A stretch of DNA of 36,607 nt from Alphaproteobacteria bacterium (GCA_016124255.1 WGOB01000021.1:1-36607), one strand, 5' to 3'. Shown: positions 25,457 through 34,590, counted from the stretch's first letter. Numbers and translations are program-made. The notes: generated by a model not told the origin, from the letters alone.

Positions 25457-25846
25457 ATGAGCTACGCCCAGGAATTCCAAGCCATCGAGCACGGACGCGA
25501 CAACCGCATGGCCGCGCTGGCCGTTTACGGCCTCTATGCGCTCACCATTCCGACCGCCGCGACGCTGGCCATCGTCGGCGTGATCGTCGCCTATGTCGCC
25601 CGCGGGGGCGCCGAGCCGATCGCACGCGCGCACTTCGATCGCCAGATTCGGATGTTTTGGATGACGGCGCTTTGGGGCGCGGTGCTGTTTCTACTGTCGC
25701 TGCCCGCCTGGATTCTCACGCTCGTCCTGATCGGCATCCCGATGCTGTGGCCGCTCGGCGCCGTGTGGTTCCTGGTCTTGGCCTGGCTCACGATCGCCAG
25801 CGTGTTTGGCGCGCTGCGCCTCTGGCGTGGCGCCGCGCCAGGCTGA
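25457..25846 (+). CDS. Small membrane protein, DUF4870-like
   Basis: This 129-residue protein begins at ATG 25457 (MSYAQEFQAIEHGRDNRMAA). It has three hydrophobic segments (about 20-46, 64-87 and 90-117). The HFDRQIRMFWM segment between the first two recalls DUF4870-family proteins, where a short region of this type links helices; this assignment is tentative. The ribosome-binding site is weak. The gene is divergent from the four-helix protein and convergent with the dipeptidase gene. Function unknown. Confidence 0.72.
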   Translation: MSYAQEFQAIEHGRDNRMAALAVYGLYALTIPTAATLAIVGVIVAYVARGGAEPIARAHFDRQIRMFWMTALWGAVLFLLSLPAWILTLVLIGIPMLWPLGAVWFLVLAWLTIASVFGALRLWRGAAPG

Positions 25847-25860
25847 ACGGCTCTGAACGC

Positions 25861-27084
25861 CTACTGTGCGCGTTGCGCCGCCGCCTCAGCCCCGCGCAGC
25901 GCCCGCAGGAGATTCCCGCCCGCAAGCTTTGCGAGATCGGCGTCGCTCCACCCGCGGCGGATGAGTTCGGCGAACAGCGGCGGATATCCGTCTACACCGC
26001 CCATGCCCTCCGGCAGGTAGGTGACGCCGTCATAGTCCGCGCCGAGCCCGACGAAATCGTGCCCCGCCACGCGGGCGATATGATCGACATGATCTGCAAC
26101 GTCGCTGACCGTCACGCGCGGCGCGGGATTGGCCTCCGTCCACGCCACGAGCCCCGCGGCGGCCGCGGCCGCGTCCCCCGGATTGAGCGACGCTTGCCGC
26201 CGCTCCTCGCCCGCGCGCGCAGCGCTCCACAACCGCATCGCCTCGGAGACGAACGGCGCGTTGAAATTCACCATCACCACGCCGCCATTGTCGCGCACCA
26301 TCGCCAGCACGTCGTCTGGCACGTTGCGCGGATGCTGCGTCACCGCGAACGCGGACGAATGCGAGAAGATCACCGGCGCTGAAGAGACCCCCAGCGCATC
26401 GCGCATCGCATCGGCTGAAACGTGCGAGAGATCGACCAGCATCCCGATCCGGTTCATCTCGCGCACGACCTCTTCGCCGAACGGCGAAAGCCCGCCATGC
26501 CGCGGCGCATCGGTCGCGCTGTCCACCCAATCGATCGTGGTCGAATGCGTCAGCGTCATATAGAGCACGCCGGCGCGGCGGAACGCGCGCAAGAGCGCGA
26601 GATTGTTGTCGATCGCCTCCCCGCCCTCCATGCCGAACATCGAGGCGATGCGGCCAGCGCGATGTATGCGCACAATGTCCGCCGCGCTGTCCGCGAACGC
26701 CAGCCGGCGCGGATAGCGCGCGATCACCCGCCGCATCAGATCAATCTGCTCGAACACCGCACGCGTCGCGTCGGGCCCCTTGAGCGCCGCCGGCACATAG
26801 ACCGACCAGAATTGCGCGCCGACACGCCCCGCCCGCAGCCGCGCGAAATCCGTCTGCAGCGGCGGCGAGAGCAGACGCGTATCGCCGTTCAAGTCGACCG
26901 CGTCGAGATCGCCGCCATGATCATCCCGGATCGCCCACGCGAGGTCGTTGTGCCCGTCGATCAGCGGCGTCTGCCGCGCGACGCGATCAATCCGCCGCTC
27001 TTCCGCCGGCGTCGGCGCCTGCGCGAACGCGACGCTTGCCGACGCCGCCAGTGCAGCGCCGATGATGATCGCCCTAAAGCCCAT
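25861..27084 (-). CDS. Membrane dipeptidase, M19 (renal dipeptidase) family, secreted
   Basis: The ATG at 27084 starts a clear signal peptide ([21 protein letters not shown], cut before Gln22). The 407-residue product has the M19 zinc site: His45 and Asp47 in [10 protein letters not shown], Glu153 in GMEGGEAID, the LTHSTTIDW and LSHVS histidines, and GLGADYDG near the C-terminus. Members hydrolyse dipeptides, including D-amino-acid and some beta-lactam substrates, as dinuclear zinc enzymes in the periplasm or at the membrane. It overlaps the end of the upstream lyase gene by 11 bases, so both are probably co-transcribed, though no functional link is evident. Confidence 0.92.
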   Translation of the reverse strand: MGFRAIIIGAALAASASVAFAQAPTPAEERRIDRVARQTPLIDGHNDLAWAIRDDHGGDLDAVDLNGDTRLLSPPLQTDFARLRAGRVGAQFWSVYVPAALKGPDATRAVFEQIDLMRRVIARYPRRLAFADSAADIVRIHRAGRIASMFGMEGGEAIDNNLALLRAFRRAGVLYMTLTHSTTIDWVDSATDAPRHGGLSPFGEEVVREMNRIGMLVDLSHVSADAMRDALGVSSAPVIFSHSSAFAVTQHPRNVPDDVLAMVRDNGGVVMVNFNAPFVSEAMRLWSAARAGEERRQASLNPGDAAAAAAGLVAWTEANPAPRVTVSDVADHVDHIARVAGHDFVGLGADYDGVTYLPEGMGGVDGYPPLFAELIRRGWSDADLAKLAGGNLLRALRGAEAAAQRAQ

Positions 27085-28120
27085 AAGCCGCCGCCATTTC
27101 CGCATCCTTCGCCGCCACCAGCTTCGCCAGGTCCACGATCACCTTCGCCTGCTTCCAGGTGGCGTCATCCTGCATCTTGCCGTCGAGCATGGCGACGCCC
27201 GTGCCGTCCGGCATCGCCTCCAGAATCCGCAGCGCGAACTTCACTTCATCCGGATCCGGATTGAACACCTTTTTCGCGATCGCGATCTGCGAAGGATGCA
27301 GGCTCCACGCGCCCACGCATCCCATCAGGAACGCGTTGCGGAATTGCTGTTCGCAGGCCTCTGGATCGTCGATCGCGCCGAAAGGGCCGTAGAACGGCTT
27401 GATCCCGTGCATGCCGCACGCGTCCACCATCTTCGCGAACGTGTAGTGCCAGAGATCCTGCTGCGCGCTGGCGCGCGGTGAGCCATCTCGGGGATCTTCG
27501 ATAACCCGATAGCCCGGATGTCCCCCGCCCACGCGCGTTGTCTTCATCTTGCGTGACGCCGCCAGGTCCGCGGGCCCCAGCGAAATCCCCTGCATCCGCG
27601 GGCTCGCGCCCGCGATCGCCTCCACGTTCGCCACGCCCTCCGCCGTCTCCAGGATCGCGTGCAACAGGATCGGCTTCCCCAGGCCGTGCTTCGCTTCGAG
27701 CAGCGCCAGCAATTGGTCCATGTAGTGGATGTCCCACGGCCCCTCGACCTTCGGGATCATCATCACGTCGAGCCGGTCGCCCACGCCGGCGACCACCTCG
27801 GTCACATCATCGAGATGCCACGGCGAATTGAGCGGATTGATCCGCGTCCAATAGCCGACGCCGAGCGAGCGGAAATCGATCCCGCGCCCCATCTCGATCA
27901 CGCCGGCGCGCGCGGCGTCCTTGGCGTCCGCGGGGATCGCGTCCTCCAGGTTTCCGAGCACGACGTCCACATCCTTGGCCACATCCGGAATCTTCGCGCG
28001 CACTTTTTCCAGATGCGCCGGCACGAAATGGATCATCCGCTCAAGCGCAACTGGCAGCGCGCGCAGCGGCGCCGGAGCGCCGGCGGCGAGCGGTTTGAAA
28101 AACGCGCGCGGGGTTTTCAT
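27074..28120 (-). CDS. CoA ester lyase, malyl-CoA/beta-methylmalyl-CoA lyase-like (CitE/HpcH superfamily)
   Basis: This 348-residue TIM-barrel lyase starts at ATG 28120 with GGAG seven bases upstream. It has [11 protein letters not shown] (Mg-binding Glu region, about 53-63), [47 protein letters not shown] with the second acidic site, [13 protein letters not shown] and [11 protein letters not shown] near the C-terminus. This pattern resembles L-malyl-CoA/beta-methylmalyl-CoA lyases of alphaproteobacteria more than citrate lyase beta. Such enzymes reversibly cleave malyl-CoA to acetyl-CoA and glyoxylate in the cytoplasm. No other ethylmalonyl-CoA or serine-cycle gene is nearby, so the substrate is uncertain. 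Confidence 0.85.
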   Translation of the reverse strand: MKTPRAFFKPLAAGAPAPLRALPVALERMIHFVPAHLEKVRAKIPDVAKDVDVVLGNLEDAIPADAKDAARAGVIEMGRGIDFRSLGVGYWTRINPLNSPWHLDDVTEVVAGVGDRLDVMMIPKVEGPWDIHYMDQLLALLEAKHGLGKPILLHAILETAEGVANVEAIAGASPRMQGISLGPADLAASRKMKTTRVGGGHPGYRVIEDPRDGSPRASAQQDLWHYTFAKMVDACGMHGIKPFYGPFGAIDDPEACEQQFRNAFLMGCVGAWSLHPSQIAIAKKVFNPDPDEVKFALRILEAMPDGTGVAMLDGKMQDDATWKQAKVIVDLAKLVAAKDAEMAAAYGL

Positions 28121-28372
28121 GAGGCGGCTCCAAGCGCTGGGCGGCGGCCCGGTCGCGCTGTGTGCGGGTGCAGCATTTGCGCGGCGCGCGCAACCCCGCG
28201 CAGCCGCCGGCGGAAACGCCCTGCCCCTCCGCCCGCGCCGCGCGTAGAGACTTGCGAGGCCCGGCGCGGCGCCTATTTTGCCGCGACACGGGCCCAATCT
28301 CGCTCCCGCGCTGGCCCGTGCCCGTTCTTCGATCGTTCCGGCGGACCAGCCGGCCGCCTGCGAGCCCCCTTC

Positions 28373-29365
28373 GTGAACACGTATCTCGAGTTCGAAAAAT
28401 CCATCGCCGACATCGAAACCAAGATCGATGAGCTCTCGGCGCTGGCCGAAGCCTCGGGCACCGAAGCGATCTCCAAGGGCGTCGAACTCACGCGCCTGAA
28501 GGCCAAGGCCGAAAAGCTGCTCGCCGATCTCTATCTGAACCTCGATCCCTGGCAGAAGACCCAGGTCGCCCGTCACCCGGACCGCCCCCGCTTCCGCGAA
28601 TACGTCGCCGCGCTGGTGACCGATTTCACCGAGCTTTCCGGCGACCGCACCTTCGCGGAGGATCCCGCCATCCTCGGCGGCGTCGGCAAATTCATGGGCC
28701 GCCCGGCGATCATCGTCGGCCACGAGAAGGGCCGCACCACCCAGGAGCGGCTGAAGCACAATTTCGGCATGGCCCGCCCGGAGGGCTATCGCAAAGCCGT
28801 CCGCCTCATGGACCTCGCCGACAAGTTTCGCCTTCCCGTCGTGTCGCTTGTCGACACCGAAGGCGCCTATCCCGGCATGGGCGCAGAGGAGCGCGGCCAG
28901 GCCGAAGCCATCGCCCGCTCCACCGAGCGTTGCCTGACGCTCGGCGTGCCCATGGTCGCCGCCGTTGTCGGCACTGGCGGCTCAGGCGGGGCCATCGCCC
29001 TCGCCGCAGCGAACAAGGTGCTGATGCTGGAGCACGCGATCTACTCCGTGATCACGCCGGAAGGCGCCGCCTCCATTCTCTGGCGCGACGCCGGCCGCGC
29101 GAAGGAGGCGGCGATCGCCATGAAGGTGACGGCGCAGGACCTGCTCGAACTCGGCGTGATCGACACGATCATCCCCGAGCCGATGGGCGGCGCCCATCGC
29201 TGGCCGGAACAGACCGTCCCCCGCGTCGGCGTCGCCATCGCCGACGCGCTCGACAGCCTGAAGGATTTGTCTCCGGACGAACTCCGCGCCCACCGCCGCG
29301 ACCGCTTCTACAAGATCGGCCGCTTCGAAGAAGAAGAAGCCGCGAAGAAGCCCGCGCGGAAATAA
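28373..29365 (+). CDS. accA: Acetyl-CoA carboxylase carboxyltransferase subunit alpha
   Basis: This 330-residue protein starts at GTG 28373 (read as [18 protein letters not shown]), which matches the typical AccA N-terminus. An N-terminal coiled coil (about 5-45) is followed by the crotonase-like carboxyltransferase domain, with [37 protein letters not shown], the oxyanion region [11 protein letters not shown] and [15 protein letters not shown]. With AccD it transfers carboxyl from biotin-AccB to acetyl-CoA, the first step of fatty-acid synthesis. No convincing ribosome-binding site lies before the GTG. The gene stands alone and is divergent from the lyase. Confidence 0.95.
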   Translation: MNTYLEFEKSIADIETKIDELSALAEASGTEAISKGVELTRLKAKAEKLLADLYLNLDPWQKTQVARHPDRPRFREYVAALVTDFTELSGDRTFAEDPAILGGVGKFMGRPAIIVGHEKGRTTQERLKHNFGMARPEGYRKAVRLMDLADKFRLPVVSLVDTEGAYPGMGAEERGQAEAIARSTERCLTLGVPMVAAVVGTGGSGGAIALAAANKVLMLEHAIYSVITPEGAASILWRDAGRAKEAAIAMKVTAQDLLELGVIDTIIPEPMGGAHRWPEQTVPRVGVAIADALDSLKDLSPDELRAHRRDRFYKIGRFEEEEAAKKPARK

Positions 29366-29410
29366 TCCGCGTTCGGAATAGAGCTTGGAGATTGGACGCG
29401 GTCGGTCCTC

Positions 29411-29514
29411 CGTCATACCGGGCGGAGCGGAGCGGAGACCCGGAACCCAGGGGATCGAGGCGTGCTGCGTTTGCCCCTAGGTTCCGGATCGCGCTTCGCG
29501 CGTCCGGAATGACG
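29411..29514. repeat. Inverted pair of GTCAT-CCGGA intergenic palindromes, probable bidirectional terminator
   Basis: Two diverged copies of one element face each other: 29411-29453 on the plus strand and its reverse complement at 29474-29514. Both run from CGTCAT, through CCGG and GCG-rich sequence, to CCGGAACC and AGGGG. The right copy also folds on itself: TTCCGGA (29482-29488) pairs with TCCGGAA (29503-29509). They fill the gap between the convergent accA and epoxide hydrolase genes. Similar GTCATTCCGGA palindromes are widespread intergenic repeats in alphaproteobacteria. Confidence 0.7.
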
Positions 29515-29531
29515 GACAACATCCGGAGAGC

Positions 29532-30683
29532 TCAAAACCCCACCGCCCGCGCAAACGCCCGCACATCGCCGACGAACGCGTCCGGCTTTTCCATCGCCGC
29601 GAAATGCCCGCCTTCCTCGAACGCGCTCCAGTGCTTCAGATTGTAGATCCGCTCCACCCAGGAGCGCGGCGGAATCTTGAACACCGGCTCGCCCTTGAAA
29701 TTCGCGACGCCCGTCGGCGTCTCCACCCGCGTGCCCGCCGGCAGGAAGAACCCGCCCTCTTCCAGACGCGCGCGATAATACCAGACGCTCGTCGCGATCG
29801 AGTCCGTCACCAGGTAGATCATGATGTTGGTGAGCAGCTGATCCTTCGAATAGACGCCCTCAAGGCCGCCATTCCGCAGATCAGACCAGCCGTGGAATTT
29901 CTCCAGGATCCACGCCGCCGTCCCGACCGGCGAATCCATCAGCGCCATCGCCAGCGTCTGCGGCTTCGTCGATTGCTCCTGCAGATACGCGCCCTCCAGC
30001 TGCAGCATCATCTGCATCGTCTGCAGCCACTGCGTCTCCTCCTCCGTTTGCGGGGTCGTATCCGCGGGCCGCAGCGCCGCCATGTTCAAATGCACGCCCA
30101 CGCACGCAGGATGATCGAGCGCGAGGAAGCTCGACACCATGCTCCCCCAATCGCCGCCTTGCGCGAGGTAGCGCGCATAACCGAGCTCTTTCGTCATCAG
30201 CGCATCGAAGAGCCGCGCCGTCGCCCGCTGCCCGAGCGGCTTGCGCGGCTTCGCTGAAAACCCGTAGCCCGGCAGCGACGGACAGATCACATCGAACGCA
30301 TCCGTGCGCGATCCCCCGAACCGCGACGGGAACGCGAGCTTTTCGATCGATCCCCAGAACTCGTAATGCGATCCGGGCCACCCGTGCGAGAGAATGAGCG
30401 GCCGCGTGCCTTCCGCCTCGCCCACCACATGCACGAAATGTACGTCGAGCCCATCGATCGTCGCGATGTATTGCGGAAAGCGGTTCAGCTCCGCCTCCGC
30501 CGTCCGCCAGTCATAGCCCGAGAGCCAATAGGCGCAGAGCTCTTTCAGATACGCCGTGTTCACCCCGCGCGACCACTGATCGCTCTCATCCTCCGGCGCG
30601 GGGAACCACGGATACGCCGACACGCGCGCGCGGATCGCGTCGAGCTTCGCCTGGGGAACATCGACCGTGAACGGCTGAACCAT
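29532..30683 (-). CDS. Epoxide hydrolase, microsomal-type alpha/beta hydrolase
   Basis: The ATG at 30683 follows a GAGGAG site and gives 383 residues. An N-terminal EHN domain (FTVDVPQAKLDAIRARV, about 4-20, through about 110) precedes the alpha/beta-hydrolase core. Visible residues are the HGWPGS oxyanion motif (about 98-103), GYGFSAKP, the nucleophile elbow GGDWGS with catalytic Asp (about 176), two lid Tyr candidates, and the terminal EEGGHFAAMEKPD with catalytic His (about 361). It hydrolyses epoxides to diols, probably for detoxification. Twelve bases separate it from the upstream LysE-type exporter gene, suggesting one transcript. Confidence 0.9.
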   Translation of the reverse strand: MVQPFTVDVPQAKLDAIRARVSAYPWFPAPEDESDQWSRGVNTAYLKELCAYWLSGYDWRTAEAELNRFPQYIATIDGLDVHFVHVVGEAEGTRPLILSHGWPGSHYEFWGSIEKLAFPSRFGGSRTDAFDVICPSLPGYGFSAKPRKPLGQRATARLFDALMTKELGYARYLAQGGDWGSMVSSFLALDHPACVGVHLNMAALRPADTTPQTEEETQWLQTMQMMLQLEGAYLQEQSTKPQTLAMALMDSPVGTAAWILEKFHGWSDLRNGGLEGVYSKDQLLTNIMIYLVTDSIATSVWYYRARLEEGGFFLPAGTRVETPTGVANFKGEPVFKIPPRSWVERIYNLKHWSAFEEGGHFAAMEKPDAFVGDVRAFARAVGF

Positions 30684-30696
30684 TGCGCTCTCCTCT

Positions 30697-31311
30697 TCAC
30701 CGCCGCTCGAACGCCAACCGCGCGCCGATCCCGACGAGCGCCGCACCGATGGCGCCGTTGATCCAGCGATAGAGCGCGCTCGTCCGCGCCGCACGCCCCG
30801 CGCCCGCCGCGACGAGCGCCACCGCGCCAAGCCAGACGGCGCTCATCGCGTAATGGATCCCGATCAGCAGCGCCGCGCGCAACGGCGCCTCCGAGCCGGT
30901 CCCGATGAAATGCGGCAGCGCCGCGAGATAGAACAGCGCCACTTTCGGATTGAGCGCGTTTGACAAAAACCCCTGCCGGAACGGCGCGCCGAGCGGGGCC
31001 GGCTTCTCTTCCTCCGTAGACGGACGAAACGCGCCGAACAGCATCTGCGCCCCGATCCACGCCAGGTAGAGCGCGCCCGCGATCTTCACGATCATGAACA
31101 CGATCGGCGACGCAGCGAGCAGCGCCATGAACCCAAAGAGGGCAAGCGCCGCATACCAGAAGAAGCCCGCGACGATTCCCGCGCCCGCCGCCAGCCCTGC
31201 GCGCACGCCGCGCCCAATCGCATGCCCCGCCACGAGCAGCGTGTCCGGTCCAGGCGTGATCGTCACCAGCGCGGCGAGCGCTGTCCAGGCCCAGATCTCA
31301 GCATGCATCAT
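30697..31311 (-). CDS. LysE/RhtB-family amino acid exporter
   Basis: This 204-residue protein has six hydrophobic segments and the family's N-terminal signature ITPGPDTLLVAGHAIGRGVRAG (about 18-39, shortened here to its key residues PGPD and GRGVRAG). LSNALNPKVALFYLAALPHF lies mid-protein. LysE/RhtB proteins export amino acids such as lysine, homoserine or threonine through the inner membrane. AGGAT precedes the ATG at 31311; a second ATG follows directly at 31308. It is the first gene before the epoxide hydrolase. The substrate cannot be told from sequence. Confidence 0.9.
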   Translation of the reverse strand: MMHAEIWAWTALAALVTITPGPDTLLVAGHAIGRGVRAGLAAGAGIVAGFFWYAALALFGFMALLAASPIVFMIVKIAGALYLAWIGAQMLFGAFRPSTEEEKPAPLGAPFRQGFLSNALNPKVALFYLAALPHFIGTGSEAPLRAALLIGIHYAMSAVWLGAVALVAAGAGRAARTSALYRWINGAIGAALVGIGARLAFERR

Positions 31312-31377
31312 CGCGCCATCCTGCGTCGCGCAAGGCGAGACCAAGCATGGCGCACGCGGACGATCTTATCCCACACC

Positions 31378-32016
31378 ATGGCGCACGCCAGCATAATGAC
31401 GGCGATGTCCGCCCCGTCCCTGTCCGACCTCTGGTCCGCCGTTGTCGATTTGCACGGCTGGCTACTCGGCGTGATCGGCCGGCCCGCAGCTTTCCTTGCG
31501 CGCCGGGAGCTGACGCGCGCCGAGCGTGACGAAGCGCTGGCGCAGCTCCGCCCGCTGGAAGCGCTTCTGCGTCGCCTGCTTGCGCATATGGCGCTGACCT
31601 TCATCGGCCCTCTGCGCCCGCCCACGCCGGCCCGCGGCCGTCGTGGTGCGCGTGCCGCCCGCCCGCGCTGGCCCGGCGCGGACCCTGCGCAATGGCCGGG
31701 CGTGCGCTTCACGGCGTTGCCGCAGCCGAGCCGGCGCGCCTCCGGGACCGCCGCGCCGCGGCGCGAGATTTTCAGCCCCTTGGCCATCGCGCGCCGCATG
31801 GAAGCGGTCGCGCGCGTCATCGCTGCGCCCGAACGCTACGCCCGGCGCCTCGCCTACACACTCCGCACACAGACGAAAACCCGGCTCCGCGCCTGGCGCC
31901 TCGCCGCCGCCAGCGACCGCCAGGCCGCCCGCTGCGCCCTCGGCGCCGCTCACATCGACGCCGCGGGCGCCCTGCTCGCTCAATCCCTCAGCCCCGCCCG
32001 CCTGGACTCCGGCTGA
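31378..32016 (+). CDS. Hypothetical basic protein
   Basis: Unrecognised 212-residue protein. The ATG at 31378 is the first plausible start; ATGs at 31396 and 31405 are alternatives. The N-terminal 65 residues contain a helical, partly hydrophobic segment (DLWSAVVDLHGWLLGVIGRP, then ERDEALAQLRPLEALLRRLL). A basic, Pro/Arg-rich middle (about 75-125) and an Arg/Ala-rich helical C-terminal half follow. There are no signal peptide or catalytic motifs. It is divergent from the LysE gene with only 66 bases between starts. The high Arg content could reflect nucleic-acid binding, but this is a guess. Confidence 0.65.
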   Translation: MAHASIMTAMSAPSLSDLWSAVVDLHGWLLGVIGRPAAFLARRELTRAERDEALAQLRPLEALLRRLLAHMALTFIGPLRPPTPARGRRGARAARPRWPGADPAQWPGVRFTALPQPSRRASGTAAPRREIFSPLAIARRMEAVARVIAAPERYARRLAYTLRTQTKTRLRAWRLAAASDRQAARCALGAAHIDAAGALLAQSLSPARLDSG

Positions 32017-32050
32017 ACATCCAAGCCCCGCACGACGAAACGATGCACAA

Positions 32051-32217
32051 AGGCGGATCACGGGAGGCCATCGCGCGCCGCGCCGGAGCCGCTTGCTGTC
32101 GCGGTTCAAGCGCGTCGCCTCCGCACAACGGCGGATCACGGGGGCCGGGCCCGTGCGAAACCGAAGGCCGGCGCCGGCGATCGCGCGCCGCGCCGGCGCC
32201 GCTTGCCGTCGCGGTTC
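32051..32217. repeat. Imperfect direct repeat in the gap before ilvE
   Basis: The intergenic stretch 32017-32230 contains two copies of a two-block unit. Block one (GCGGATCACGGG) occurs at 32053-32064 and 32131-32142. Block two, 40 bases (32068-32107 and 32178-32217), is nearly identical with about five differences, centred on GCGCGCCGCGCCGG and ending GTCGCGGTTC. The second copy has about 30 extra bases between the blocks. No gene was seen here. It lies between convergent gene ends, so it is probably a duplicated non-coding element. Confidence 0.7.
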
Positions 32218-32230
32218 TGGCGCGCAAAAA

Positions 32231-33109
32231 TCAAGCCGCGTTCTTGCGGCGCGTCAGCGCTGCGAAATCGTTCAGCAATTGCTCCGTGATCGCGCCCGGC
32301 TTGAAATGGATGCCGCCGATCTCGCGCACCGGCGTGATCTCCGCGGCGCTGCCGGTGAGGAACACCTCCTCGAAATCCGCAAGCTCGTTCGGCCAGATCG
32401 CGCGCTCGACGACGTCCATGCCGCGCGCCTTCGCCAGCCCGATCACCGTCTGCCGCGTGATCCCGTTCAGGAATGCATCCGGCGTCGGCGTGTGGATGAC
32501 GCCGTCGCGCGTGAGGAAGATGTTGGCGCCTGTCGCCTCCGCGATCTGCCCGCGCCAGTCCATCATCAGCGCGTCCTGGTAGCCGTTCGATTCCGCCAGA
32601 TTTTTCGACAGCGTGCAGATCATGTAGAGCCCCGCCGCCTTCGCCTGACAGGGCGCGGTGTCCGGCGCGGGCCTGCGCCACGGCGCGATCGTCAGCCGGA
32701 TGCCCTTCATCTTGTCGGCGAAGTAGTCGCCCCACTCCCACGCCGCGATCGCGACATTGATCGAATTGCCGTGCGAAGAGACCGAGAGCTTTTCCGAGCC
32801 GCGCCACGCGATCGCGCGCACATAGACGGACGCGAGGCCCGACTTCCGCACCACCTCGGCCTTGGCCGCTTCAAGATCGTCCACCGAAAACGGGAGGGCA
32901 AAGCCCATCAGCCGGGCCGAGCGATGCAGCCGCTCGCTGTGCAGCCGCGACTTGAAGATGACGCCGTCATAGGCGCGCTCGCCCTCGAACACGCCCGACC
33001 CGTAATGCAGCCCATGCGTGAGCACGTGCGCGGTCGCGTCCTTCCAGGGACGCATCGCCCCGTTCATCCAGATCCATCCATCGCGCTCGTGGAATGGGAT
33101 ATCGGCCAT
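32231..33109 (-). CDS. ilvE: Branched-chain amino acid aminotransferase
   Basis: This 292-residue fold-type IV PLP enzyme starts at ATG 33109 with GGAGG upstream. It has HGLHYGSGVFEG (about 32-43), the PLP lysine Lys157 in CQAKAAGLY, Glu191 in EATGANIF and LTGSAAEITPV near the C-terminus, as in the IlvE group rather than D-amino-acid transaminases. It transfers amino groups between glutamate and the branched-chain 2-oxo acids, the last step of Leu, Ile and Val synthesis and the first of their breakdown. It is divergent from a response-regulator gene. Confidence 0.93.
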   Translation of the reverse strand: MADIPFHERDGWIWMNGAMRPWKDATAHVLTHGLHYGSGVFEGERAYDGVIFKSRLHSERLHRSARLMGFALPFSVDDLEAAKAEVVRKSGLASVYVRAIAWRGSEKLSVSSHGNSINVAIAAWEWGDYFADKMKGIRLTIAPWRRPAPDTAPCQAKAAGLYMICTLSKNLAESNGYQDALMMDWRGQIAEATGANIFLTRDGVIHTPTPDAFLNGITRQTVIGLAKARGMDVVERAIWPNELADFEEVFLTGSAAEITPVREIGGIHFKPGAITEQLLNDFAALTRRKNAA

Positions 33110-33289
33110 ACAAAGCTCCTCCGAAATCACTATAGACTGGCACGACCACACGTGTCTTGCTCATTTTTTAGAATTTACTGCCCCCACTAAAGCTGAATCA
33201 GCATATCGAATTTCACCATCGAGCGCTTCCGAGAAATAACACGCCTTGGCCTCCCGCTTTGCGCCGACCCAGCGCACAATGGCTGAGGA

Positions 33290-33994
33290 ATGCTCGCCGC
33301 CCCGTTCGACGCGCTGCCGCGTCCGCCGCACATCCTCATCGTCGACGACGACGACCGCATCCGCGAATTGTTGAAGCGGTATCTGACCAACGGCGGCGCC
33401 CGCGTCACCGGCGCCGCCGACGCCGAAGCCGCGCGCAAGCTGCTCGCCGCCTTCGAGTTCGATCTTCTGATCCTCGACGTGATGATGCCGAAGGAGGATG
33501 GCTTCTCGCTTGCGGCGGCGGTGCGCAAGACCTCCTCCGTCCCGATCATCCTCTTGACCGCGCGCGGCCTGGCGGAGGACCGCATCAAGGGCCTCTCCAT
33601 CGGCGCCGACGATTACGTGCCCAAACCCTTTGAACCCGAGGAGCTCGCCCTGCGCATCGGCGCCATTCTGCGCCGCGCCGCCAGCCGCGTCACCGAGGCG
33701 CCGGAGATCGTCCGCTTCGGCCCCTACGCCTTTCATTCCGCCCGCGGAGAATTGGCGCGCGACGGCGCCGCCATCCGCCTCACCGAGGCCGAGGTCGCCA
33801 TGCTGCGCATCCTCGCCGGCCGCGGCGGCGAACCGATCAGCCGCGAAGACCTCACCAAGCGCACCGGCGCCAGCATGGAAAGAAGCGTCGATGTGCAGGT
33901 CACGCGCCTGCGCCGAAAAATCGAAGCCGACCCCCGCGCCCCCGTTTTCCTCCAGACCGTCCGCGGCGTCGGCTACCGCCTCGCTGTGGATTGA
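33290..33994 (+). CDS. OmpR/PhoB-family response regulator (PetR-like)
   Basis: This 234-residue regulator has a receiver domain (about 14-130) with acidic pocket DDDD (19-22), phospho-acceptor Asp63 (LDVMMP), Thr90 and Lys112 (KPF). A winged-helix DNA-binding domain follows (about 140-232, ending TVRGVGYRLAVD). Divergence from ilvE recalls the petR region of other alphaproteobacteria, where a MarR-type petP usually accompanies it; no MarR gene or sensor kinase is present here. GAGGA lies directly against the ATG, closer than usual, so the start is slightly uncertain. The partner kinase and target genes are unknown. Confidence 0.92.
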   Translation: MLAAPFDALPRPPHILIVDDDDRIRELLKRYLTNGGARVTGAADAEAARKLLAAFEFDLLILDVMMPKEDGFSLAAAVRKTSSVPIILLTARGLAEDRIKGLSIGADDYVPKPFEPEELALRIGAILRRAASRVTEAPEIVRFGPYAFHSARGELARDGAAIRLTEAEVAMLRILAGRGGEPISREDLTKRTGASMERSVDVQVTRLRRKIEADPRAPVFLQTVRGVGYRLAVD

Positions 33995-34013
33995 TCGACG
34001 CCGCCCGCGCGCC

Positions 34014-34586
34014 ATGACCGCGCCTCTTGATCTGCGCCGAGAGAGGATCAGCCCGACCGTTCAGCGTCTTCAGTTGAACGAGACGCGCGGGCAGGTGCTG
34101 GCGTTGTGGCGCTCCGACGCCGCGTTCTGCGATGCGTTCTCCAGCGTGCTTGCGGCGAGCGGGCAAGCCTTCTTCTGGGAGACGCCGTCCCTCACCCACG
34201 CCGCATTGGGCGATCCCTTCGAGTGCGCATTGATCGCGGCCCCGTCGCTTGCGCGGCCCGCCGATCCGTCGCAATTCGCAGCGCAAATCGCCCGTGCAGA
34301 AGGGCCGTGCGCGCGGTTCGCCAATCTCGGCGGCGACGCGGAATTGGTTGTCCCACGACCCATCGTTCAGACCACGGACTATGCGCACCTCGCCGCATTC
34401 CTGCGCACGGGTTCGCCCGCTCAGTCGCGCGCCCTATGGGCGCGTGTGGCTGAAACCGCCGCCGATTGGCTCGCGCGCGGCGAGCGCATCTGGCTCAGCA
34501 CCGCAGGGCTGGGCGTGCCCTGGCTTCATGTTCGCTTCGACAGGCGGCCGAAATACTATGCGCATGCGCCCTACCGCGCCCAATGA
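34014..34586 (+). CDS. DUF6940-like protein of unknown function
   Basis: This 190-residue protein starts at ATG 34014, 19 bases after the regulator stop, with no clear ribosome-binding site. The C-terminal block WLSTAGLGVPWLHVRFDRRP followed by KYYAHAPYR matches what I recall of the DUF6940 family. The N-terminal half has a conserved-looking LWRSDAAFCDAF segment, a hydrophobic core and FFWETPSL. No catalytic role is known to me. The spacing suggests co-transcription with the response regulator, but a functional tie is unproven. Confidence 0.78.
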   Translation: MTAPLDLRRERISPTVQRLQLNETRGQVLALWRSDAAFCDAFSSVLAASGQAFFWETPSLTHAALGDPFECALIAAPSLARPADPSQFAAQIARAEGPCARFANLGGDAELVVPRPIVQTTDYAHLAAFLRTGSPAQSRALWARVAETAADWLARGERIWLSTAGLGVPWLHVRFDRRPKYYAHAPYRAQ

Positions 34587-34590
34587 TCGG

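Noticed and set aside
32051-32217. CRISPR array or VNTR.
   Set aside because: Only two imperfect copies are present, with unequal spacing and no regular spacers or cas genes.
31643-33190. A 515-codon plus-strand frame running through the gap repeat and antisense to ilvE.
   Set aside because: It contains no recognisable domain, is mostly Arg/Pro/Ala/His, and overlaps well-supported genes on both sides.
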